Assembly (NCBI GenBank): GCA_019321725.1
Contig: CM033120.1
Coordinates: forward strand, 248,001 to 312,000
Reading direction: 5' to 3'
From: Paulownia fortunei
Lineage: Eukaryota; Streptophyta; Magnoliopsida; Lamiales; Paulowniaceae
DNA: 64,000 bases
This document shows positions 24,438-37,900 of the stretch, piece after piece. The position numbers and the translations under genes are program-made. Each line of letters starts with the position of its first letter. Position 1 is the stretch's first letter. The notes beneath the pieces are model-generated. The model did not search any database, had not been told where the DNA came from, and saw only the letters and a program-made list of their open reading frames with translations.

Positions 24438-26110
24438 AATTTAAAGATAAAAACTAATTAAATTTCATTTGACAATCATACTTTTGATTTCAAAAACTAT
24501 TTTCAATTATTCTTAGACTAGTATCATAGAGTTAAATTATTTGTATATATCAAGTAAATATTTATTAATTTAAGTTAATTTATATTTTATATTAATTTAC
24601 TTTTTAGTTGTTTTTATTTTTTAAATAGGTTTAACCAATTTTAATTTAGAATAATTTCATATGTATTATTAAATAATTTAAAATGTATTTATAAAATTTA
24701 ATAAAATACATAAATATTTTAAAATTTATAATATATTATTAATTGAACATTGGAATATTGGTTAGAATGATTAATGTTACCATATTTTTACCTTTTAAAC
24801 GATAAGTACTATGGGTTTTGCAATAAATTAGGAAATTTAATTTAAAATTGTATACAAATTTTTTTCAGTACTATAACACAAAAATATAATTCTTTTATAT
24901 ATTTTTGTAATTAAATTAATTGGCATTGTTAATTGATTTTAATAGATGAAATATTTATAACCTCTTTAGTTATTAAAGATAAAAACTAATTAAATTTCAT
25001 TTGACAATCATACTTTTTGTTTCAACAAATATTTTCATTTATTCTTAGACTAGTATCATAGAATTAAATTATTTGAATATTTCTAGTAAATATTTATTAA
25101 TTTAAGTTAATCTATATTTTATATTCATTTACTTTTTAGTTGTTTTTATTTTTTAAAAAGGTTTAAACAATTTTAATTTAGAATAATTTCATATGTATTA
25201 TTAAGTTATTTTTAAATGTATATATTAAATTTGATAAAACACAAAAATATTTTAAAATTTACATTATACAATTAATTTAACGATTTAAAAGTAGTTTTTA
25301 AATATTCTTACGATTTCAACTTTTATTTGTTGGTGGCAATCTATTTATTGTATATAGTGATATTAATTTTTAAAATTTTTATATTTACAATATAACTAGT
25401 TTTTTGCACGAATAACACGAGTACTTTATCTTCCTTTTGTCATTATATTTGTTGGTATTGTTAGATGCAAATTAGAATACTCAAAAGATTTAATTTTTGA
25501 AATATTTTTCTATTTCTGGAAATTTATTTTATGAGTACATACTAAATCTACTGGCGCAATAATTCGAAATTATAAGTTTTTAAAATTTTTAAAATCTAAT
25601 AGAAATGTAATCGTTGCTAAATACAAGATTAAGTAGTATGTATTGACATTTTTAAAGTAAATATATTTTAATTCGTTAGTTAGTATTTAAACAATAAAGT
25701 ATATATTCAAATTTTAAAAAATATATATTAAAGATCTCTCTATATTTTATGACATTTTATTTACTAAATTCTACTAGCACAAAAAATCAAAAATATAAAT
25801 GATTTATAATTTCAAAATCAAATAAAATAAGCATTGGGTATTTTTAAATTAATTTTAATATTTTTAAAGTAATTATATGTTACCTATCGTGTTATTTTTA
25901 TTTAAATAATTAAAGAATACACGAATATTTAAACTTTTATTTGTTGGAGGCGATGGAGCATCATGAGAATTAATGAGAGTTTTAAATTGAGTATTTTGAG
26001 AGTAAGAGCAACAGGAGCACTTTGTCTTGTTTTTGTGTTCATATTTATTTGTTATTCTTACAGGCAAATTTATAGATTTAAAAAGATTTGCTCTTGAAAT
26101 TTATAAATTT
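24438..26110. repeat. AT-rich direct duplications
   Basis: The block 24438-24722, starting aaagataaaaactaattaaatttcatttgacaatcatac, recurs at 24975-25252 with about 90% visual identity. The stretch around 25308-25530 (cttttatttgttgg(t/a)ggc) is repeated in looser form at about 25925-26100. The cactatttac-like and actagcac blocks also recur at 25540-25830. No coding sequence is supported; the frame at 25873-26067 lies in this repeat. Confidence 0.7.
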
Positions 26111-26140
26111 TAGTTTGAAAATATATACTATTTTTTACTT

Positions 26141-26332
26141 GCGGACCAACTTGAGGCATTCTCCTTCCCATCATTATTCTCTTGCGCTAATAAAGCTCCA
26201 ACAGAACGATCTTGAGCAGCAATATATGTATCAATGGGCGTCCAGATACTGGTGCAACCAACATATGAGGCTTCATTAGATAAACCTTTATACTTTTGAA
26301 AGCGTTCTTATAAGACTCATTCCACTCAAGTT
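26141..26332 (-). pseudogene. Fragment of gypsy pol (RT connection / RNase H start)
   Basis: On the minus strand the sequence reads LEWNESYKNAFKSIKVYLM, then PHMLVAPVSGRPLI, and after a frameshift YIAAQDRSVGALLAQEN. This is the characteristic end of reverse transcriptase and the first strand of RNase H in Ty3/gypsy polyproteins. It is only about 190 bp long, frameshifted and flanked by repeats, so it is a dead fragment. It may or may not derive from the same family as the gag relic at 18.4-19.4 kb, which is also on the minus strand. Confidence 0.75.
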
Positions 26333-27180
26333 TTTGGTTTCTTTTCATTTTCTTTTCTATCAGATAGACCTTTATACTTTATCACCATAATGTGGATTCT
26401 TCAAAATTTCAAACCAAATTTTTTATTTCTTTCCATTTTCTTCACATTTTGTCATTACCTACAAGATTTCAAATTAAAGGCATAAAAAGTAACATAAACA
26501 CTAAAATACATATAAATTGTTGGTATAAAAGTAACTTATCAACTATACCATAAATATTGGGCTTAATTTTTCTATAACCAATAGATATTAATATTTTAAT
26601 GATTTTCTTGTTAATCTCAATATAGAAAAAAAAATGATCTTAGGACTTTTGTGCCCATAAGAAGGCAATGCATGAACTAGTACGATGTTGCCTTCCTTCA
26701 AGGAAGAGCGGTGGCAAAGGATGTTCAGGGGCTTCTCTTCCCTGCACAGGCAGCCATCCTAGGTCGTCGTCTCATCCCCTTGCCTGCGAAGTTAGGGATC
26801 ATGCCGAGGCGTTGCCTCCAGCTCCTACTCACAAGAAGCCTCGAGATAATTATTAGGATCCACGGCTCCAATATGGATTGAGGAAAGGTAAATTCTCCTT
26901 TGGCATCAACTGCTTGGAGTCATATTGGGACACCGTCTAAACTTCTTTGGAGTGCAGCAAAACAAGGAGCATAGTGAGCAATGATGACATAAAGCGCCTT
27001 AGCCACATGACAGATAATGGTTTGAACGAAATGATCGCGGGAGAGTTAGCTCCAATATGTTTCTTATGTTGCTCTCTTCCATTCTTTTGCCTTTCATTCT
27101 TTAAGTTGTCCATGACTTAACATTCGTGTTATGACTTGTACTAGTCTATTACCCTGGCAATAATGATTGGCCAAAGATGA
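26333..27180. other. Repeat-rich intergenic region
   Basis: No intact gene. The frame at 26668-26856 (GC-richer than its surroundings, with Pro/Ser/His-rich translation) and the following sequence look like eroded transposon DNA leading into the coiled-coil relic. I see no domain that would identify it. Confidence 0.4.
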
Positions 27181-27540
27181 GTTAGTCATGAAGAGTTGGC
27201 CAACCACTTTGAAGCTGTCGAGAAGAAGAGCAGTATTGAAGTTGCTCGATTCCAAGGGGAGCTGGACAAAGTTAGGAAGGAACTTGTTGTCGTGAAGGAC
27301 CGACTTGAGCGTGAGGTCTTGGGTGGAAAGACTTAGGTCGAAAGCTAGGAAGGCTACTTGATGAATGCGAAGGAAGAAGTTATTTTTGAGTTCAAAGTTT
27401 CCTCATCCTTTGATGATGATGTGATGGAGAGGGTGATTACCATATGTGACTAGACTATACCCAATTGTAGCCACACTCTTAGGGATATTGGTCGCATCTC
27501 TGTCGAAGATATTATGGTCTTATACATTTCCATACCAAAA
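27181..27540 (+). pseudogene. Decayed coiled-coil transposon protein (gag-like / plant mobile domain associated)
   Basis: One frame reads through EELANHFEAVEKKSS, ELDKVRKELVVVKDRLERE and then AKEEVIFEFKVSSSFDDDV, with at least three in-frame stops. The heptad-rich region followed by an EFK-S-S-F-D-type segment resembles the C-terminal coiled coils of gag-like proteins in plant gypsy and related elements. Base composition is less AT-rich than the neighbours. The family match is by eye only. Confidence 0.5.
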
Positions 27541-29057
27541 TCAGACGGCTAGGGGGCCTTGATTGAAGGGTGACCTGCAGATGCAGTCGAAACAGTGTTA
27601 TCGTTGCATGAACGAGGAGTTGTTGCATGGCGCACCTAATAGCAATGGAGCCCGAGCCCCCTCCACTGGGTTCTGCGGCAAGAAAGACTTTATTCTTTCC
27701 TAGGACTGGCCTGCTAATTGTCCGAGAGTTCTTTCACAAACTTTTCGTGTAGTTTTCCAGACTTGTGAATTCTCGATTGGTATTTATCCGAATCTTTTGA
27801 CATGAATGTGATTAGGCATTATTATACATGAATATTTTCAAAATGATAACTTATTTTATACAAACAATAATTAGTTTTTTTATTTTTTTGATAACTCATG
27901 TTTCAGGCTTTACCCGACTAATCTTGGGAGAGGCCGGTCTTCCTCCCTGATTCGGCCTCAAAGTAAATCCGGATGTGATCACAGTTTATATACGATTGGA
28001 GCAAGACTTTCAATTAAGTTCAACCCACCCACCAGATCCCCCCAGAAGGGCAACACAGGCACGTCATAACTTCTGCATCCACTAGGATTCTTGGTTTTAG
28101 TAGATATGGCTTAAGCTTTAAATGTGATTTCTTTTACTCATTTTATGCATTTCAAAAAATCGAGAATTCCTTTTCTTATATTAAAATTAGCATTCTCTTA
28201 CTAATTGAAGAGTTATTTCATATTGCTTTTGTTTTATAATATTCATTTTAAAAAGTTTTACTTTGTAAAAGTAATTATAATAAAAGTTAATTAATATTAT
28301 TTATATTGTTGAAGATATCATTAAATTAGAATGTTTCTTTATTTCTCTTTCAAAATTATATAATACTTTATCGTATATAAACTAAAATATTTTAGTACAA
28401 CACAAAAGTGTTTCAAAGTTTAAATTTTGGCTTCTCATTTGTTTTATATTTTTAATTTAACAAATAATTCTCCATTAACTTTTTAAAAATGATAGGTGGC
28501 TAAGAGTTTTTGTCTTTCAATACAAGTTTTTCTAAAATTCTTGACTTAATAATAGTAGAGGGAAGGTTTTGCCAAAGATTCAAAACTCATGCCAAAGCTC
28601 CAAACCATAAGGGAGATAGAGACAAATAACTTGTGTTTAGATTTTAAATTGAAGGTTATAGATGAAAATAAAAATAAGTAAAATAAATATGTTTTTGGTG
28701 TTTTAAATAATAAAAAATAAAAATAAAAATAAAAACAAACAAGACCTCCCCCAACCCCCCAAATCAAATGAGGAGTCTAAGCTCACAAAAGGTCACAGAC
28801 TCAATGCATTATGAAGTTGGATGAACCATTAGGAGCAACAGAACAATCTGATACAACTGAAGGAACAACTACAACTATAAACAAATAAAGCTAACACACA
28901 GAAGAAAAGACTAACACACCCTCTTGCTAAAGCAACCTGTGCTCAGCCGACCCATCAACTTTCCTACCACTTTGATTCATCTATATTCACATACAAAGTA
29001 AAATCCAGACACCATCATAGAAACAAGAACCATACGAGCATGTCTCATCAGTAGACA
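27541..29057. other. Intergenic, eroded repeats and 3' flank of the Kelch gene
   Basis: 27541-28080 remains GC-richer and may be more of the transposon relic (proline/cytosine-rich stretches near 28020-28060). 28090-28790 is AT-rich. The last 250 bases are the probable 3' UTR of the minus-strand Kelch gene. No gene is supported. Confidence 0.45.
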
Positions 29058-30592
29058 TCACTTTCCATTAGCATTAAGCCAAGGAGTGAAGAAGAAAATG
29101 TCATTGAGTCGATCATTGCTAGGCGAATTACCACCATAGACCAACAATCCCACTTGGCCATCTCGCTGCCCACCAGCAAATGCACACCATCCCCGGGGCC
29201 CCGGATGGTAATCAGAACCCTTTCCATCTTCCCATCGCTTCCACACTAGTGTTTCAGTGTCCAATGTATAAACTTCCCCGGAAAATTTACCAGCACCTAG
29301 GTGGCCTAAATCACTTGGATCAATCTCTCCACCGTATATAAATACGTACTTCCCCACGCCAACCGTTGAAAACACACTTCGTGCTGTTGGTTTATCTCCA
29401 CTTGTCTCTACTTGAACCCACTTTCCTTCATTTGGATCAAAGTAGTGTACATCATCAAGCTCTACACCTGAGAAACCATACACAACCCAAATTTTCCCCA
29501 GAACTGCAGTTAATCCAGGTCCACCCCTAGGCTTACAATTCTCCCCCGCCATAGGAAATTTGATCCAATATTTGTCAACAACATCATAAGCCCACATATC
29601 ATTGAGCCTTCCTGCATTGCCACACCCTCCAAAGACATACACCCGCCTGTCATCCGTTGTCATCGAGTGGTAACTTCTATGAGGGGGGCCTGTTGAGAGT
29701 TAGGTCCATGTGCTTGTGTGCGTGTCGAAAGAATAGAGTTCGTTTAGCTCCTTGTGTGTAGCATCCCTCCCTCCAAAAACATAGATGGTCTCAGCAATGG
29801 ATGCCATTGTGACACCAACACGAGGTGGAGGAACATCGCCTGTCGCATCAGCCACAGACCATGTCTGGTTGTTCAGATCGAACACGTATAGATGGTTGTC
29901 CACCGGGACTCGTGGTGTGAACTCACCACCAAAAGCATAAACCTTTTGTCCTACAACTGCAATAGCATGAGAGCTTCTTGCTCCAGGCCAATCCCCTTGC
30001 TGGTCCAACTGCAAATGGTGAATTTTATCATAAACTATCCAATTTTCACTAAATTTATGCAGTCATTGAGTAATGAAACTGATATAATCAAATTATTACA
30101 TAGCTGACTTGAAACTGATATAATCAAACTAAACAAAACCATGCAATGAAAAGCATATGAAATACACTGAGGATCTATGATTGGCTTTCTTAGAAGAACA
30201 AATCAAAACCAAATCACAGGTTTTCCACCTTAAAAACTTGGGATTACTACAAATCAGCAAGAATTAGACTGAGAACCCATTATCTACCCTGACAATGTAA
30301 TTGATCATGAGGATAAGGTTCAACAAAAAACAAGAAATATGGCAATCAAATATCGGTAATTGTAAGGTTAACAAAGCAATGAAACCAACTATTTGATTAA
30401 AGTTGAACAATTCTATTACCAACACAAGATTAAATGTCTATGATTACATGACCACCAAAATTAAAACCCACAAAGCAAATCTCTTCAAAACTTGCCAATA
30501 AAATGCAGAAAGATTAGAAATCCAAAAACCAGAGGGGGAAGACAGAAATTAAGAGCACTGACCTTAACCCACTTGCCTTCTCCAAGAACCAT
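29058..30592 (-). pseudogene. Kelch-repeat, nitrile-specifier-protein-5-like gene with an in-frame stop
   Basis: Two exons, 30592-30563 (MVLGEGKWVK) and 30008-29058, join cleanly into 327 codons including the terminal stop, the normal length of NSP5-like proteins. Kelch blades are clear: [82 protein letters not shown] and GQVGLLVYGGNSPSNDRLND. Codon 113 (29702-29700) is TAA between STWT and LSTGPPHRSYHS, with the frame unchanged on both sides. A single substitution from a Leu codon (TTA or TCA-like) explains it. The family includes the specifier proteins of glucosinolate-producing plants, but NSP5-like Kelch genes occur in plants without glucosinolates, so the role here is unknown. It could be a pseudogene, a null allele or a sequencing error. 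An ATG at 29663 could start a 201-residue C-terminal piece. Confidence 0.8.
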
Positions 30593-33500
30593 TTTCAAGA
30601 AAATTGCTGATTCTCGAATACCTCTCCACTTTGCAGTTTTTCTCAGTACTAGATTGTTTTCTCTTATACAACTAATTCTGCTGAATTTTGGGTAACAACT
30701 GCTTAAAATATGCCCTCAGTCTTGGTCCAAATTACATCCCATGAAGCCATAATCAGCGTCAGAATTCTTGGATATATGAGAGGCCAAAAAGGGAAACTAG
30801 CTTCACCAAAATTTAGAGTTGTATGAGAGTGGCATGCATCGTGCCTCATAGACTTATTAACAATTAAGATAATCTTAATTAATTTAAGATAAGTTTTAGT
30901 GGGTAGGATGGCAACGCCCCCGGTTTTAAAAGTTGCATATTATAATTAATTTAGTGATTAGGTTTAGGTGTTGTTTTTTGTAGTTTGAATTTGTATAATT
31001 AATTGTTAATCACATATACTAATATATGTGGTTGTTGGGTGATATCTAGACGGATTTCAACTATAATATCTTTATACTTATCACATACTTGGATATTCGG
31101 TTTTTTTTTAGTAAAATTAATTTGATATTTGAGTTTGGTCATTAAATTCAAATTGATATATATTTTTTACAAATTAATTGATATATAATGTGGGATAGAC
31201 CTTTTTAAACTTTTGTTTAATTTCAAGTATTCAATTATTTTTTTTATCATATAATCATTTAACTAAATAATTTGTATCATTATAACAGTATAAACATAGA
31301 ATTGAATAATAACAAACAACCATGTAAGAAAAATAAATATATTATAATTTAATGAAGAAACCATAAATTAAATACAATTGGATAGACAGTAATAGTTTTA
31401 AAAATATAAATTTATGAGAAGAAGTTTTGAATTTAATTTTTAAAAGTTGAGATCATTTAACAAAATACTTTGATGTATTCTTGCTCACATGATCCTATTA
31501 TAAGCTTAAGGTTGTATTTCGTGTTTCCGGTGATCATGGTGTAATTTAAAAAAAATACGATTTTGTCAAAAAAATAAATTGAATTTGCCACTTTGTAATT
31601 TAAATTTGAATGTGCAGTTTGGGACGAGTTTGTAATTTTTAAATCAGTTTGCTCTAAAATATAAATAAATAAAAAGTTTTATTACATGTGCATGAATCTA
31701 TAACAAAAATAGCATTTTACACCATATAATATAATTGAAATGAATATAGTTATCTTTTATTTTTATCAAATGATTATATTTTAAGCGAAGCGTTTGACAG
31801 TAAAATGATGCTTTATTTATTTTATTTTATTTTCTTCATCATCTAATTCTTAGGAGAAATTGACTAGTTTATAAACCATGAAATTATAAAAAAAATTATA
31901 CAAAAAAGATAGAAAAAAGGATGGAAAAGCTATATATACCATGCTTCTAAAAGAATAAAAAATTATTAAACCTATTAAAATTGAAATTAAACATACGGTG
32001 CATTTTGCCTAAGAGCTTGAAATGAAAGAAAAGCAATAGGATTTTGTGAGAAAGAAATTGATGAGCATATTAAAAATTTATTATTAAATTAAGTTTAAAT
32101 ACATATTCTAATTTAAAGTTAACTATTAAAATTAAACTTAATACTAAATATTAATATATTAAACTATACATATATAGGCGGTATGATTTTATTTTATTCA
32201 AACTCTAAATACCCCCAAATCATGTAGGATGGTGTATTTTGATTGAATTTCTAAACCATAATTTATATGGTAATTCGTCAAAAAAAATAAAAAAATACGG
32301 TATGATGCAAGTTGTTCGGATAATTTCTCAATTTTTATAATCGACCCTCTAATATCTCTCCAAGTACAAGTTATTGGGCCTAGACTACAGAGCAAGGGTT
32401 GAATATCAGTGGGCTTTGGGTGATTGGAGGCCCACGTAATTTGGATCTTATGTTGGCCACCACTTGGGTTGCTAATAAGGGCTCGGGCTTTCAGAAGTCC
32501 ATAATAGGGCTTCACCATTGGAATTTGGGCTATTATTATAGAATCTAATCCACTAATCGTCGTTTTGTCAATTAAAATCACAATTAAAATTAAAAACAAT
32601 TATGTAACATAAAAAGTTATCATAACAAAGTCGATGTGTGGTTTTTATCGTCAATTATTTTATTTTTATTTAAACTTGAATAGTGTTTTTGGAACATATC
32701 GCTCCATTAATAAAAGATTCAAAACATTTTTTTTCATTACATAATTGATATATTCACATACTACAATCTTATATGAAGTATTAAATTTCGTTAAAACATA
32801 TTTTGTAATATGAAAGTCAGACTATTAAAAAACAAACATCTTATGACATTAATTTCAATTAAAAAATCAAAATTATATAGATTCAGAGGTAAATTTTAAT
32901 TTTTAAAGTTTTAGTGGACTCAAACTCAACTAAAATATATATATAATTCGAGTGCATCCAAAATTAAATTCAAATAATGGTATCATATCCAAATAAAAGT
33001 AGTAGCAATCCTACACATTGGCAGTTGTGTTCTTTTTCTAAAAAAAATCTATATTTAGGTAGGGATCAAGTTAACGACCCGTATCTGTATATTACTCTTT
33101 TTTTTTTTCATACAATTCAAAAGTAAAAATTTGAATAAGTACTACTTTGTTGCCATTTAAAATCGAATAGAAGGGTGAAGCAAACACAAAATTAATTTGG
33201 ATAGTAAATTTGAAAATAAAATACATACCTCTCTACCAAAATTGACTTGTTTAACAATTTCAAAACCCATGTACCTAAAAAAATACGAACAATTCATTCA
33301 TGATCTTTGCATGTCCAATTGTTATAAGTTGGCAACTGTTAAAATTCATATTTTTAAATATTCTTTGTGTCTTTCTGGAGGGAAATTAGCTCACACACAC
33401 ATGATGTGACAGTTTTGATATTTTTTATTCTTTTTTTTTTTGTGAATTCTGAAATAAAAATTGCAACCAAACAGAACATCATCATAAAAGTCCTTGTAAT

Positions 33501-34119
33501 GTTCGAATTAAATTATAATTAATATCTAAATATTAATTTATCATCATAATCTTCAATAAATATTAGATTTGCAGCAATCTTGTGAAAAGTCAATGAGTTA
33601 GTCTGATTATCAAACTATTTTATTAAAAGAATGAAAATTTATTAGAAGGTTTTAAAATTTCGTATTCACTACAATTATAATCAATATATATATAATAACT
33701 ATTAAAAATCCGAGATCTCCTAAAAATACTCGAGAAATTACAACCACCGCATGGAAATTCAGACCAATAAAAGTGTAGCAAAATAAGGCAAAGCCACCTA
33801 ACGGGTAAATCCCATGGTCCTGTTCAAGATTCACTTTCAGTTTTTTCCTTCTTTTTTTTTTTTTTTTTTTTTTTGTCGTTAACGGGGCCAGTAGTTAAAC
33901 CTCTCTATAAAAAACTAAGCACAACATGAAAAATAGCATAAATTAATGCCATGATACTAAAGTATGTAAAAAGCTTGCACGTTGCCAGTCTTTGTTTTTT
34001 ATCTTTTTTAATAATTCTTTTCACTTGTAAATATTTTGGAAAACCATTGAGAGTCAAACATAGTGGACAGTTCAAGAAAGTGGCAGTCCCATTTTTCCTT
34101 ATATTCAAATCTTGCAGCC
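30593..34119. other. AT-rich intergenic region between the divergent Kelch and ABC1K genes
   Basis: It holds the presumed promoters of both flanking genes. The 133-codon frame at 32198-32599 (minus) overlaps sequence with no codon structure and has no family resemblance, so it is not called. A poly-T run is present at about 33849-33874. No RNA gene was recognised. Confidence 0.5.
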
Positions 34120-34906
34120 CATCAATTTTTTTCTGTCGAAGTTACTGTGGCGGGATTCGACTTCTGAATACTCCAAGAGCTTCTGGATTGTGATTCTTCT
34201 TCCTCTCTTCAAATTTCAACTGTAAGTCTAGTTTTCTTGATTTCCTTGTTCATGGGTTTTGCTTTATGCTTTTTTTATATCAGGGGGTTGACTAGAATTA
34301 TTGCTTTCGCTTTCTGTGATGATCTTACTGTAAAAGTTGTCGAAAGTTGTTGTACTAGATTGTTTTATTTGTTCTTATGTGGTCAGAAATAGTTGTGATC
34401 ATTCATCCTGTATTTGGGTGTGGACAATGGAAGCACACAAACAGATAAAAAGGAAAATTGTTTTGATAGACAGTAGAATATCAGTTCATTGAAAAGGTTT
34501 TTGGATGACTGAAGCAGATAATTCTGTATTTATTTATATGTGATTGGGCTGGTCTATGCAATGGATTGGTCCAGACACTGAACTTAGGCATTTTATTGTC
34601 ATCGTACGTTGAAATGCGGATAGTGGTTCATTCTGAGAAATGTTCACATATTCTTGTATTTTTCTCCATATTGTTACTGGATTTTTTTGTTTTTGCATTG
34701 TCATTATCAGATATCGTCACTGTGAAACTTCTCGTGGCAATAGTTCTTGGATTCGATAGTTTGGAGTGGAGCATTGAGGCTAATAACAGTTTTTGCTTTC
34801 AAGAGTATTCTGAATAATCTTGTTTCTGATAATTTATTTGTAAGAAGTTGATTTAATGAAAAATTTGATGTCATCATTTGTTTCTTCTTCAGGTTTTGTA
34901 CCTTGA
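34120..34906 (+). promoter_or_regulatory. 5' leader of the ABC1K gene with a leader intron
   Basis: A likely untranslated exon ends at 34221 (caact|gtaagt). A leader intron of about 670 bp ends at 34892 (cttcttcag), and the second leader exon runs to the start codon at 34907. Splice signals are good, but the transcription start is not fixed. Confidence 0.5.
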
Positions 34907-37900
34907 ATGGCGGTAATACTGGCTTCTCATAGCTGCTATTGCAGCATTGGAGAATTAATAAATCATGGAAGACCAGGAAAAAATCTGACTTTTTCGGTTT
35001 CATTGACAAACTATAATAACTCAGAATTTGACAATGATGTGAAGAATCTGGTTAAAACTAAGAAACTCTGTAGGTTTCAAGTTAATATGCAACAGAGAGA
35101 ATTGCCAGCAAAATTAGATAGAAATGGCAGAGTTATTAAAATGGTACCTACAACTGAAATCAGAAAACGAATGACACCGTCTATAAGTACGTCAGAGATT
35201 GTAAATGGATCAGCGAAGAATGTTAATGGTGTACGTGTAGTTAATGGAGGAAGTCTGGTTAAGAAAGATCCTGCTCCACCCCTTTCAAAATCGTCAAGGC
35301 TTAAAGAGCTTCCACCCATTGAAGGGCTAAAAGTTTTGCCTTCCGATGAAGGTTTTACTTGGGCCAATGAAAATTATAACTTCATGCAAAGAACTATTGA
35401 CGTGTGGTCCTCTGTTATTTCTCTGCGCGTGCGTGTTCTATTGGACAATGCAAAGTGGACATACATTGGAGGCTTCACTCAGGAGAAGCAGGTGGGCTGG
35501 GTTATGTATGCAGTATATATCATGTTATAGAGGCCTTTTATCATTTCTTGGTTTCGCTGGTTGGGATCTTTATCTCAGTACTATATGTTATATAAGCTCT
35601 ACTTAATTTTCAGAGAGAGAGAAGACGGAAAACGGCTTCATGGTTACAGAAGCGTGTTCTGCAACTTGGTCCCACTTTTATCAAACTCGGGCAATTATTT
35701 TCAACAAGATCTGATCTATTTCCCAAAGAATTTGTGGATGAGCTTGCCAAACTGCAGGTACACTATGAATTTGTCTGGACAAAGTGACCAAAATCTCCTA
35801 ATTGTTTCAAGTGATTTATCTGTAAAAAATTCTTCTTTTATGATGAATTTCTGTGTCTTGGGCCTTAAATTGTTTGGCTTATCAGGACAAAGTACCTGCT
35901 TTTTCACCAAGCAAAGCGAAAAACTTGATTGAAAGGGAATTGGGTGCTCCAATTCATGTGTTGTTCAAGGAGTTCGAAGACCTACCGATGGCAGCTGCTA
36001 GTCTTGGTCAGGTGTTTGCTTTATGTTTTCATTTTTCTCTCTTTTGCCTGAAAAGGAAATGCATCAGTAATAGTATAAATCTTCTGAATTCCTGTCTGTT
36101 GGAAGAATCTATATCATGTGTTTTTGTCTATTCAAGACACACAAACACCCAGATGGAGGCAAGGAGATTCATCTAGCTATTCTATGATATCCACTTGCAT
36201 TTATAAGTGATGTTAAATCTGATATTTAACATGAAATGGGGTGTTTTATTATTTTCTCTTAGATGTACAGTCTGCAGTCTGTTGCAGTGAAAAATTCAAC
36301 AACTGAAACAATATGCTAAAGGAAATTCAAGGATACATAATTTCTAAAGTAGATATTTTATGAAAGAGAAGCCAGATAAGCTGGTTTTGCCCCTTCTTGC
36401 CTTCTCGTTTTCTTTTTACTCATCTTTTGGTTAGTTCATCCATGGTTTCATGATCAAATAATATAAAAGGCAACTTCACTTCATATGATATGCTTTTTGA
36501 TGTCTCAATCATGGTAGCGGTTGAAAATATCATGTGCTTCACGAGCTTGTAATTTGTTATCAAATTGCCCCAGGTATGCTGATTGTGATTGTCTTTTTCA
36601 CAAATATTGTTAGGTTCACAGGGCTATCTTGCATAATGGAGAGAAAGTAGTAGTGAAAGTTCAAAGACCAGGGCTGAAGAAACTTTTTGACATTGATCTT
36701 CGTAAGTGATAACTACTCTTTGACAATTTATAAATATTGCATCTTTTTTATTGTTTTGTAACATTCTCGTTCTACAGAAAATTTAAAGCTAATTACTGAA
36801 TTCTTTCAAAGAAGTGAAACCCTAGGCGGTCCAACGAGGGATTGGATTGGAATATATGAAGAATGTGCTAAGTAAGTCGTATATGAAGAATTATATCATT
36901 TAGCAATATCTGTAAATTAACTGCCGTAGTTGAATTATCTGGAAAAACGCTTTGTATATGTAGACATAGAATCACTTTCTGACATATAATATAGTGCGTT
37001 TTACACAAAAAGATGTGGGAAAAGAGGCATACTAGTAACAGATTGTTTGTGCGGTATGACAACCGTCCTTGTAATGAAACATATTACTGTTCTCTGACGG
37101 TCTAATACTAATGAATATATGTTGTGAAATTAGTCAGCTAAAGTGCACGCAGTATATCATTGGAAAAACCAGAGACCAGAGTATATCCTATTTGTCTTTT
37201 GTATACTAGTAGGCCTACAATATTTAGATTGCATAGTGTAAACTGGGAAAGTGAGAAATCTGTCTTCATATGAATGTCCTATTTCCATTTCTATTTCAAA
37301 TCATATTTTTACATTCTTGTGAATTGCTAATGAAAGTGGTCACCCATAATCAGTTTATTTTAAACAAATCGACATCTGCCTTGTTGAAACCATTTTACGT
37401 TCAAAGAGTTAATCTGAATCTGTTCTTAAAACCACTGAGTTATAACTGCAATCTGGAGTCTAGTCTCCACAAAGTCTCATAAAAGGGTGAGTACATAGGT
37501 GCTGGATGATGTACACTATTTTGAGCTGATTGCTCAGCATGTCTGTTCATCGAGGTGTTTGCGACAGGATTTTACAGTGATCAGTAGAACAGTTTTTTGT
37601 TTTATTTTATCATATAATAGGTAAGCAAGTTCAGTGGTGCTGTTTTGAGATTATGGATTATACGTGATAAATTGCCTTTTGGCCTTAGCTTGTGATAATG
37701 CATTGATTAATTGACTTGTCATGTCTCATGTTCATGGAAATTCCAGGATCTTGTATGAAGAAATTGATTATGTAAACGAAGCGAAGAATGCTGATCGATT
37801 CCGTCGGGATTTTCGAAATATCAAGTGGGTCCGAGTACCTGTATGTTTCCTCCTTAAGGACTTGTAGTCTTTCCTGCTTTTCCAGGCTTGTTCTCTTTTT

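Noticed and set aside
24438..25252. The 280-bp direct repeats as LTRs of a small retroelement
   Set aside because: There are no TG...CA ends, primer-binding site or polypurine tract, and only about 255 bp lie between the copies; a simple duplication is more likely.
32198..32599. 133-codon minus-strand frame
   Set aside because: The longest frame in the Kelch-ABC1K interval, but it has no recognisable domain, no codon pattern and lies in AT-rich intergenic sequence; probably chance.
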